From positions 25,390 to 89,389 of the forward strand of contig CALXRV010000054.1 in NCBI GenBank assembly GCA_944390945.1: a stretch of 64,000 nucleotides of DNA. Reading direction: 5' to 3'. Both the position numbers and the translations under genes were made by a program. This document shows, in pieces, positions 57,396 to 64,000 of this stretch (position 1 is its first letter; every line of letters begins with the position of its first letter). Origin of the DNA: an uncultured Clostridia bacterium. GTDB lineage: Bacteria > Bacillota > Dehalobacteriia > UBA4068. Under the pieces are notes generated by a model. The model worked only from the letters and a program-made list of their open reading frames with translations, was not told the origin of the DNA and ran no database searches.

Positions 57396-57917
57396 TCAGG
57401 GAAGGCGCCGTAGCGGTGGTAATGGCTCGTCTGCTTCCACACGCACGCTGCGGATCAACTGTGGCTGCAACGGATGATTCCAGTTCTCCGGCCCGTTTGT
57501 CTCCACTGCGGCGATACGATCCAGAGCTTCAAAGCCACTTAACATATAGCCGAAACTGGCATAACGGCCATTCAGCTTTTTCGCCTCCTGGTGCACGACA
57601 AAAAACTGTGTACCTGCGCTATTCGGATCATCACCACGCGCCATACTGATCGCTCCGCGACGATGATCCAATCCGGTATCCACACCGTTTTCCGCAAATT
57701 CGCCAAAGAGGTGAAACGGACTGTCTGTCATGATATCATTATCTGGGCTACCGCTCTGGATCACATAACCGGATACAACACGGCACCATTCCAAACCGTC
57801 AAAATAACCGCTATTGGCCAAATCGGCAAAATTTGCTACGGTTAGCGGCGCCTGCTTGGCATACAGCGCAAACGTCATCTCGCTACCGTCTTCCATCTTG
57901 ATAATCGCTCGGATCAT
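57396..57917 (-). CDS. Cyclophilin-type peptidyl-prolyl isomerase
   Basis: 173-aa cytoplasmic cyclophilin that catalyses cis-trans isomerisation of prolyl bonds. Motifs: TVANFADLANSGYFDG near residue 26, FRR-like WCRVVSGYVIQSGSP, GAISMARGDDPNSAGTQFFVVHQE near 88 and YASFGYMLSGFEALDRI near 118. No signal peptide. ATG follows AAGGAGC by 4 nt. It is downstream of oppA beyond a terminator-like hairpin. Confidence 0.93.
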   Translation of the reverse strand: MIRAIIKMEDGSEMTFALYAKQAPLTVANFADLANSGYFDGLEWCRVVSGYVIQSGSPDNDIMTDSPFHLFGEFAENGVDTGLDHRRGAISMARGDDPNSAGTQFFVVHQEAKKLNGRYASFGYMLSGFEALDRIAAVETNGPENWNHPLQPQLIRSVRVEADEPLPPLRRLP

Positions 57918-57944
57918 ATTGCTCCTTGTCCCTCTTTTCCCCGG

Positions 57945-57985
57945 ATAAATACAGCAGCCCCGTCATCTGACAGGGCTGCTGCAGC
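57945..57985 (-). terminator. oppA terminator
   Basis: About 12-bp stem CAGCAGCCCTGT / ACGGGGCTGCTG (with G-U) and a short loop, on the minus strand, followed by TATTTATCC. It lies 10 bp after the oppA stop and before cyclophilin; the tail is only moderately U-rich. Confidence 0.6.
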
Positions 57986-57993
57986 AAAAACAA

Positions 57994-59670
57994 TTACTCG
58001 ACAACATAAGCCTCGCGGAAATAGAGATTATTGAGCGGCGTACGGAAATAGCCTTCCACATCCTTACTCATCATATAAGAATAGGAACGATGGAATAATG
58101 GCAGGAACGGATAATCCGCCATTAACGTATCTTCCGCAGCACGAATCAGTTCCGGCTCCTTACTCTGATCAGTGCAAACCTGCAGCTGCGCGACCAGATC
58201 ATCATATGCCGGATTGGAGTAACCAGTATAGTTGTTGACCCCATCCGTTACAAACAGCGGCAGGAAGGTCATCGGGTGGAGATAGTCCCCGCCCCAGCCC
58301 ATCTGCGCAATCTGATATTCGCCGGCCTGAACATCTTCATAGAATACTGCCCAGTCTGCCGTCTTCAGCTCAATCTGGATATTGAGCGTAGTCTCTAACA
58401 TATTTGCCAGCGCTTCCGTCGTCTTTTTATAGACTTCATCCGTGCTGTAATAATAAGTGATCACCGGGAAGCCCTCGCCATTCGGATAACCAGCCTCTGC
58501 CAGCGCAGCCTGTGCGGCTTCCGCGTCACCGGTGGGGCTCATGCCATAGGAGGAACGGCCCTCGGTTACATCCACACCATTCACCATATAGCCTGGAGAA
58601 ACGATCGAATAGGCAGGCGGATCGTTCGTACCCAAAACATCCTCGATCAGCGACTGACGGTTGATCGCCAAATTAAATGCCTTGCGTACCAGCATATTAT
58701 CAAATGGCGCAACAGCCGTATTCATCAGATGGTAGGTCGTACCAAAAGAAGCCACCGTTACCAGTTCATCACTCTCCGCACGCAAGCGTGGCAGATCGTC
58801 GCTGGGAACTTCCCAGAAACCATCAATCTCGCCAGTTTCAAATGCAGAAAGCGCCGTGGACTGATCAGCAATAAAGACAAAGGTTAAATGCTCCAGCTTT
58901 ACATTTTCAGCGTTCCAATAATGCTCGTTCTTTTCATAAACATAACTTTCGTTGAAATTGATTTCCGTTACCTTAAACGGACCATTGCAAATATAAGTAT
59001 CTGCCGAAAGCGTCCACTGGTCACCGTTTGCCTCCACCGTTGCCTGCTGCACCGGGTAGAAGGTATAGGTTGCCAGCAGCCCCAGGAAGAAGGGCGTTGG
59101 ATTCTTCAGCGTAACGATGAGCGTCTGCTCATCCGGCGCCTGGATACCAACTTCCTCCGCACTGACCGTGCCGTCATAAAATTCCTGCGCATTAACGACA
59201 TAGGGCAACAGCTGATCCGCATAGAGCGAGCCGGTTTCCGGCGTGATCACACGCAGCCAAGAGTACAAATAGTCATTCGCCGTGAGGGCACTGCCATCCG
59301 ACCATTTCAGCCCTTCCCGCAAATGGAAGGTATAGGTCAGGCCGTCCTCGCTGATCTCCCAGCTTTCCGCATTGCCAGGAATGATATTGTTTTCTGCATC
59401 ATAGGTGATCAGACCCTCAAATGCATTATAGAGGATCGGACTGGCATAAGTCTCTGAAGTGATACCAGGATCGATCGTGTTAGGAATATTGTGCAGGGCA
59501 AAAATGATAGACTGTTCCGCCGCGCCATCTTCCGCCGGTGCAGCCGCTTCTTCTCCGGACTGCTCAGACTGCTCTGGTCCCTGCGTTTCTGATTCTGTCG
59601 GCCCACAGCCGGCAAGTACCAGGCTGAACACCAAGATCAACAGCAGCAGGAAAAACGACAGTTTCTTCAA
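57994..59670 (-). CDS. oppA: Oligopeptide ABC transporter substrate-binding lipoprotein
   Basis: 558-aa OppA/SBP_bac_5 protein. Signal LSFFLLLLILVFSLVLAGC ends in lipobox LAGC, and an acidic/Gln-rich linker (ESETQGPEQSEQSGEE) follows. The mature SBP fold shows NTIDPGITSETYAS near 75, LKWSDGSALTANDYLYSWLR near 125 and GWGGDYLHPMTFLPLF near 460. TTG 59670 is chosen as start: GGGGAGG 8 nt upstream; an ATG 11 codons earlier lacks a site and lies in the opposite of the signal's charge order. Last gene of the opp unit, 100 bp after oppF. Confidence 0.9.
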   Translation of the reverse strand: MKKLSFFLLLLILVFSLVLAGCGPTESETQGPEQSEQSGEEAAAPAEDGAAEQSIIFALHNIPNTIDPGITSETYASPILYNAFEGLITYDAENNIIPGNAESWEISEDGLTYTFHLREGLKWSDGSALTANDYLYSWLRVITPETGSLYADQLLPYVVNAQEFYDGTVSAEEVGIQAPDEQTLIVTLKNPTPFFLGLLATYTFYPVQQATVEANGDQWTLSADTYICNGPFKVTEINFNESYVYEKNEHYWNAENVKLEHLTFVFIADQSTALSAFETGEIDGFWEVPSDDLPRLRAESDELVTVASFGTTYHLMNTAVAPFDNMLVRKAFNLAINRQSLIEDVLGTNDPPAYSIVSPGYMVNGVDVTEGRSSYGMSPTGDAEAAQAALAEAGYPNGEGFPVITYYYSTDEVYKKTTEALANMLETTLNIQIELKTADWAVFYEDVQAGEYQIAQMGWGGDYLHPMTFLPLFVTDGVNNYTGYSNPAYDDLVAQLQVCTDQSKEPELIRAAEDTLMADYPFLPLFHRSYSYMMSKDVEGYFRTPLNNLYFREAYVVE

Positions 59671-59770
59671 AACAGATTCCTCCCCTCTTTTATCGCTTCG
59701 CATTAACGCTATCCGCAGATAACGAAAAAGCCTCTTTCTGTCGCCGCTCAGTGCCTAATGCCACCACTGC

Positions 59771-60736
59771 TCAGTAGAGATGACAGGCAACCTGATGTCC
59801 GCCCCCCATATCGCGTAATTCCGGTTCCTGCTCCCGGCAGATCGGTTTGGCATAGGGACAGCGCGTATGAAAATGACAACCTGGCGGAGGTGAGATCGGG
59901 CTGGGGATATCCCCTTCTATCGAGCTGACCACCTTCTGCCGCGCCAGCTTGGGCACGGGGATCGGAATCGCCGCCAGCAAGCCTTTGGTGTAAGGATGCA
60001 GCGGATGCTCATAAATCTCTGCCGCTGCACAAATCTCTACCAGCTGTCCCAGATACATCACGCCAATCTCATCGGAAACATAGCGCACCATCGAAAGATC
60101 ATGCGCGATGAACAGGTAGGTCAGACCCCGCTCATATTGGAAATCCTTCAGCAGGTTAACCACCTGCGCCTGGATCGATACGTCAAGCGCAGAGATCGGC
60201 TCATCGCAGATGACAATCTCCGGTTCGATCACCAGCGCGCGCGCCACACCAATCCGCTGTCGCTGGCCACCGGAAAACTCATGTGCATAGCGGTTGGCAT
60301 GTTCATGCGAAAGGCCCACCTTATCCAGCATATCATAGACGCGCTCGCTGACCTCTTGCCGGCTGCTGGCCACTTTATGCGCACGCAGCGGTTCGGCAAT
60401 GATATCATGCACCGTCATACGCGCATTCAGCGAGGCGTACGGATCCTGAAAAATCATCTGCATCTTGCGGCGCAACGCCTGCAGCTCGCGGTTTTTCTTA
60501 TAACTGACGTCCTCGCCATCCACGATGATATTGCCAGCCGTCGGCTGGTAAATGCGAATGATCGTTCGGGCACAGGTTGATTTACCGCAGCCGGATTCTC
60601 CGACCAGGCCAAAGATCTTTCCCTTTTCCACCCGGAAGCTGACATCCTCCACCGCATGCACCACAGCATGTTTATTGCCGCTGACCGGGAAATGCTTAAC
60701 CAGGTTTTTTACTTCCAACATGTATTGTTTTTCCAT
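59771..60736 (-). CDS. oppF: OppF-type oligopeptide ABC transporter ATPase
   Basis: 321-aa ATPase. Walker [10 protein letters not shown], signature [16 protein letters not shown], Walker [13 protein letters not shown] and H-loop IAHDL are present, as is the C-terminal oligopeptide-transporter domain with [14 protein letters not shown], a Cys-rich tail. The second ATG (60736) is 7 nt from GAGG; the first (60742) overlaps the oppD stop as ATGA and is an alternative. Works with OppD to power OppBC. Confidence 0.93.
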   Translation of the reverse strand: MEKQYMLEVKNLVKHFPVSGNKHAVVHAVEDVSFRVEKGKIFGLVGESGCGKSTCARTIIRIYQPTAGNIIVDGEDVSYKKNRELQALRRKMQMIFQDPYASLNARMTVHDIIAEPLRAHKVASSRQEVSERVYDMLDKVGLSHEHANRYAHEFSGGQRQRIGVARALVIEPEIVICDEPISALDVSIQAQVVNLLKDFQYERGLTYLFIAHDLSMVRYVSDEIGVMYLGQLVEICAAAEIYEHPLHPYTKGLLAAIPIPVPKLARQKVVSSIEGDIPSPISPPPGCHFHTRCPYAKPICREQEPELRDMGGGHQVACHLY

Positions 60737-60738
60737 CG

Positions 60739-61785
60739 TCATGCCTCACCACCCGCTTTACGGAATGGATTATTCTCTGCCGGAGCCTCCGGTACCCATA
60801 GCCAGCATCTGGAAAAATGCGACTCGCCCACCTGGATGCGTGGCGCCTCCTGCGCGCCGCAAATATTTCGCGCATAGCTGCAGCGCGGAGCAAATGGGCA
60901 GCCCGCCGGAGGTCGAATCATATCCGGCGGTGAACCGGGAATCGACTGCAGGCGTTTTTGCTTATCCTGTGCCACATTGGGAACAGAAGCCAGCAGGCCC
61001 ATCGTATATGGATGCGCCGGGTTTTCATATAAATCATCCACCAACGCTTCTTCCATGATTTTACCACCGTACATCACAATCACCCGCGAACAGAGCTCAG
61101 CCACCACGCCAAGATCATGCGTGATGAAGATGACCGAAGTCTGGAACTCATCGCGCAGACTGCGCAGCAATTTCAGGATCTGGTCCTGGATCGTCACATC
61201 CAGCGCTGTCGTCGGCTCATCGGCGATCAGCACATCCGGCTTGCAGGCGAGCGCGATAGCAATCATCACACGCTGGCGCATTCCGCCGGAGAATTCATGC
61301 GGATAGGAATGATAGCGCTTTTCCGGTTCCGGAATATGTACCAAGCCCAGCAGGCGCAATACCTCGCTGCGCAGCTCATCCGCTTTGATCTTCGGCTGAT
61401 GTGTTTTGATCATCTCGCCGATCTGCTTGCCCACCGGCATCAACGGGTTCAATGAACTCATTGGATCTTGAAAGACCATCGCAATACGTGCGCCCCGCAC
61501 ATTACGCAACTGTTTCTTGGGTGCGGAGACAAGGTCTGTCCCGTCAAAGATAATCTTGCCATCCGTAATACGTCCGCTCCCACCCAAAAGCTGCAGAATA
61601 GACAGCGAACTAACCGTCTTGCCGGAGCCGGATTCGCCTACGATACCCAACATTTCCCCCTGCCGCAGGCTGAAGCTGACATCGCGCACTGCATTAACCC
61701 GGCCATTGCTCGTAAAAAAGCTTGTGCTGAGATGTTCAACCGAAAGGATCGCTGCCGCATCCTTCCGTTCTGTTTCCATAGCCAT
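60739..61785 (-). CDS. oppD: OppD-type oligopeptide ABC transporter ATPase
   Basis: 348-aa ATPase paralogous to OppF: Walker [12 protein letters not shown], signature [16 protein letters not shown], Walker [14 protein letters not shown]-loop THDLG, and C-terminal [17 protein letters not shown] 61785 follows GGAG by 9 nt; an ATG five codons earlier lies right after the oppC stop and lacks a site. Confidence 0.93.
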   Translation of the reverse strand: MAMETERKDAAAILSVEHLSTSFFTSNGRVNAVRDVSFSLRQGEMLGIVGESGSGKTVSSLSILQLLGGSGRITDGKIIFDGTDLVSAPKKQLRNVRGARIAMVFQDPMSSLNPLMPVGKQIGEMIKTHQPKIKADELRSEVLRLLGLVHIPEPEKRYHSYPHEFSGGMRQRVMIAIALACKPDVLIADEPTTALDVTIQDQILKLLRSLRDEFQTSVIFITHDLGVVAELCSRVIVMYGGKIMEEALVDDLYENPAHPYTMGLLASVPNVAQDKQKRLQSIPGSPPDMIRPPAGCPFAPRCSYARNICGAQEAPRIQVGESHFSRCWLWVPEAPAENNPFRKAGGEA

Positions 61786-61800
61786 AGGTTTGCACTCCAT

Positions 61801-62991
61801 TTACTTTTTCAGTTTCGGGTCCAGAGCATCCCGCAGGCCGTCGCCGACAAAGTTGAAGCCAAACATCAGGATGCAGATCAACAAAGCTGGTTCGAAAAGC
61901 TGGTACGGCGAAGTACGCAGCGTTGCCAGCGCATCATTGCACATCGTACCAAGTGAGGCAAGCGGCGCCGTAAGGCCCAGGCCGATAAAGCTGAGAAACG
62001 CTTCCATAAAGATTGCGGAAGGAATCAGCATCGTCAGTGTAACGAGAATCGGCCCCATGGCATTCGGGATCAGATGGCGGAAAAGTATCGTTGCGGTAGA
62101 TGAACCCAGCGTGCGTGAAGCAAGTACAAAATCACGTTCCTTCAACGAAAGGATCTCGCCACGCACCACGCGCGCCATATTCACCCAGTATACAGTCCCC
62201 AAGGCCAGAATAATACTGAGCAGACCCGCATCAAGCACAACCATGATCAGAATCACATACAGGGTTAACGGCACGGTATTGATCACATCCACAATACGCA
62301 TCATCACCGCATCCACCATACCACCGCAGTAAGCAGAAATACTGCCGAAAAGTACGCCGATCACCAGATTGGTTAAAGCGGCAACCACCGCCACCAGCAA
62401 TGAAACGCGCGCGCCAAACATCAGTCGTGCCAACATATCCCGGCCCAGGTTATCACTGCCCAACAGATATGTCCGGTTCCAGATATGCTTTGCTTCTTCG
62501 ATCCGTTCGCCGTTTTCGTCCAGCATCGTATACGGTGACTGGCTGTAATCCATGATGATCTCGCCTCCCTGATAGGAAAGCGTGACCTGCTTCTTTTCAT
62601 AATCTTCCGCAATACTCTCCACTTTGCCTACCAAATGGCCCTGCGCATCGATCTCCAATACCTTAAGCTTATCGGTGATATAAAAATAACCGCCGCTGCA
62701 ATTTATTGCCCGGAATACTGGTGGAGTGTTCACAAAATCCAAATTTTGCTCGCTATAAGTAAACGTGGCAAAGTATGGCCCAACCAGCGCAAACAACAGC
62801 ACCAGCACAATTAGGATGAAGCCAAATATGGAGGTGAATTTGGAGCGAAAACGGAACCAGACATCCCCAACGAAGGTACGGCTTTTCGACCATAATTTCT
62901 CACGGCTCTCTGCATTGACCGGCAGAGCCGCCCAGGGGTCTGGCGTTTGGATCTGATAATCTGGTAAAGATTGTCTCATCATCTCATTCAT
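61801..62991 (-). CDS. oppC: OppC-type oligopeptide ABC transporter permease with inserted domain
   Basis: 396-aa permease. One membrane segment (FIGFILIVLVLLFALVGPYF-type) near residue 60 is followed by an insert of about 110 residues (VFRAINCSGGYFYITDKL ... ESIAEDYEKKQVTLSY) rich in beta strands, expected outside the membrane, before the LGSDNLGRDMLARLMFGARVSL motif and five more segments with the EAA loop LKERDFVLASRTLGSS. The long insert occurs in some Firmicutes OppC. ATG 62991 follows GAGG by 7 nt and overlaps oppB by 8 nt. Confidence 0.9.
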   Translation of the reverse strand: MNEMMRQSLPDYQIQTPDPWAALPVNAESREKLWSKSRTFVGDVWFRFRSKFTSIFGFILIVLVLLFALVGPYFATFTYSEQNLDFVNTPPVFRAINCSGGYFYITDKLKVLEIDAQGHLVGKVESIAEDYEKKQVTLSYQGGEIIMDYSQSPYTMLDENGERIEEAKHIWNRTYLLGSDNLGRDMLARLMFGARVSLLVAVVAALTNLVIGVLFGSISAYCGGMVDAVMMRIVDVINTVPLTLYVILIMVVLDAGLLSIILALGTVYWVNMARVVRGEILSLKERDFVLASRTLGSSTATILFRHLIPNAMGPILVTLTMLIPSAIFMEAFLSFIGLGLTAPLASLGTMCNDALATLRTSPYQLFEPALLICILMFGFNFVGDGLRDALDPKLKK

Positions 62992-63901
62992 ATTTGATCC
63001 TCGGGTCAATCAGACAATAGAAAATATCCACAATGAAAACGATTGCGATCAGGAAGGTCGCATAAAAGATGGTCACGCCCATAATCGTGCTGTAATCACG
63101 GTTGGTGATACTCTCCACAAAATGTACGCCCAGCCCCGGCAGAGCAAAGATGCTTTCGATCACAAAAGAGCCGGTGATCAGATTGGCGATCGTAGGACCG
63201 AGTACGGTCACCACTGGAATCAGTGCATTACGCAGCGCATGGCGAATCACCGTTTTATACTCTGGCAGTCCCTTGGAACGTGCGGTGCGGATATAATCCT
63301 GCCCCATCACTTCCAGCAGACTGCTGCGCATCAGCCGGCAGAGAAAAGCAAGGGAATATCCCCCCAGGGCCAGCATAGGCAGGATATATCCTTTCCAACT
63401 GTCCACACCAAAAGTGGGCAGCCAACCAAGCGTATAGGAAAAAATAAACATCAGCATGGTCGCGATCACAAAAGAAGGGATGGTCACGCCCAGCGTGGCA
63501 ATAGCCATCACTGTCATGTCCTGCCAACGACCGTTTTTCAGCGCTGCAACAATCCCCATTGGCACAGCAGTCAGCAGGGTAAAGATAATCGTCACCAAAC
63601 CCAGCTTCCCGGATATCGGGAAACCACTGGCAATGAATTCATTGACGCTCTTTCCCCGGTAATGATAAGAGATGCCCAAATCGCCATGAAGCAGGTCGTT
63701 TAAATAATAGCCAAACTGCACGAGCTTTGGCTCATCCAGATGGTATTTCTCATCCAACGCTTCCTGCACAGCCGCGGTCACCTGCCGATCCGAAGTAAAC
63801 GGTCCGCCGGGGATCGCATGCATCATGGAAAAGGTCAGACAGATCAGCACAAATAGAGTCAGAATGGACATGCCAATCCGCTTAAAAATGTATTTGGTCA
63901 T
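62984..63901 (-). CDS. oppB: OppB-type oligopeptide ABC transporter permease
   Basis: 305-aa permease with six membrane segments. N-terminal RIGMSILTLFVLICLTFSMMHAIPGGPF, the periplasmic LGISYHYRGKSVNEFI, and the EAA loop YIRTARSKGLPEYKTVIRHALRNALIP (all in part) are typical. First gene of the opp unit in the window; ATG follows GGCGGAG by about 9 nt. The upstream 100 bp reach the window edge and are AT-rich. Confidence 0.93.
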   Translation of the reverse strand: MTKYIFKRIGMSILTLFVLICLTFSMMHAIPGGPFTSDRQVTAAVQEALDEKYHLDEPKLVQFGYYLNDLLHGDLGISYHYRGKSVNEFIASGFPISGKLGLVTIIFTLLTAVPMGIVAALKNGRWQDMTVMAIATLGVTIPSFVIATMLMFIFSYTLGWLPTFGVDSWKGYILPMLALGGYSLAFLCRLMRSSLLEVMGQDYIRTARSKGLPEYKTVIRHALRNALIPVVTVLGPTIANLITGSFVIESIFALPGLGVHFVESITNRDYSTIMGVTIFYATFLIAIVFIVDIFYCLIDPRIKYE

Positions 63902-64000
63902 AGCATCACACTCCGCCAGTTACTGCTCCCAGACTTCCAGATCTTTGCATCGTACGATACCATCAGAAACCAACAGAAAAATTAAATAATATCTATTAAA
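63902..64000. other. Upstream region of oppB at the window edge
   Basis: 99 bp before oppB, AT-rich towards the edge. On the minus strand TATTAT and TAATTT could serve as a -10, but the matching -35 would be outside the window, so no promoter is called. Confidence 0.3.

Noticed and set aside
1..64000. CRISPR arrays, tRNA or rRNA genes, insertion sequences, prophage
   Set aside because: I found no regularly spaced repeats, no tRNA-like TTCGANTC arms in intergenic spaces and no transposase or phage proteins among the coding frames.

Overview
This 64-kb window comes from a bacterial chromosome of moderately high G+C. The content points to an endospore-forming member of the Firmicutes (Bacillota), most likely of clostridial type. 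It carries a complete spoIIIAA-AH operon, a Gram-positive dcw cluster headed by mraZ, a LysM protein resembling spore-coat proteins, PASTA penicillin-binding protein, Asp23/AmaP, and an anaerobe-like set (iron-sulfur flavoprotein, RACo-type corrinoid activator, NADP-type GdhA, Pta). MurE has the DNPR motif, which suggests meso-diaminopimelate in the wall. It is an ordinary core chromosomal segment: I see no phage, insertion sequence, CRISPR array, tRNA or rRNA.

Layout. 1-10.6 kb (minus strand): mraZ-rsmH-ftsL-pbp-murE-mraY-murD-ftsW-murG-murC, with three 10-bp-spaced MraZ boxes in front of mraZ, no murF, and a hairpin plus a new promoter before murG. 10.8-14.3 kb: small membrane export protein, TPR protein, perR, ylbF-type gene, LysM protein, DUF1858 redox protein. 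14.4-20.1 kb: gdhA, and the radC-dnaE unit. 20.2-24.4 kb: ymdB, M19 dipeptidase, PHP phosphoesterase, coiled-coil protein, polytopic membrane protein, zinc-ribbon protein. 24.8-28.8 kb: cell-envelope unit (lipoprotein, murJ, wecA/tagO) and an SH3 protein. 29.0-32.2 kb: murI-xseA-xseB-ispA.

32.4-41.4 kb (plus strand): iron-sulfur flavoprotein, spoIIIAA-AH, then asp23-amaP-DUF2273-nusB and a TsaD paralogue. 41.6-47.7 kb: CD1247-type protein, efp, rplS, an isolated trpB with an attenuator-like leader, pta (plus strand), a PAP2-like gene and ribU under an FMN riboswitch. 48.0-54.1 kb: GH3 glycosidase, then DUF2284-yaaA-bcp, fba, and a LytTR regulator with its membrane partner. 54.1-54.6 kb is a non-coding, partly AT-rich stretch. 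54.6-64 kb: an orphan RACo-like protein, a DMT exporter, cyclophilin and an oppBCDF-A peptide transporter.

The most interesting regulatory points are: (i) a 12-bp hairpin that buries the spoIIIAA ribosome-binding site, with a possible sporulation -10 in its loop; (ii) spoIIIAE lacking any ATG/GTG/TTG at its expected start; (iii) the trpB leader, with a 22-codon ORF ending in Trp-stop followed by an intrinsic terminator; (iv) sigma-A promoters followed at once by 5'-UTR hairpins in front of asp23 and of the murJ-linked lipoprotein gene. Promoters, terminators and start sites were read by eye and no database search was possible, so family names rest on recognised motifs and gene context.
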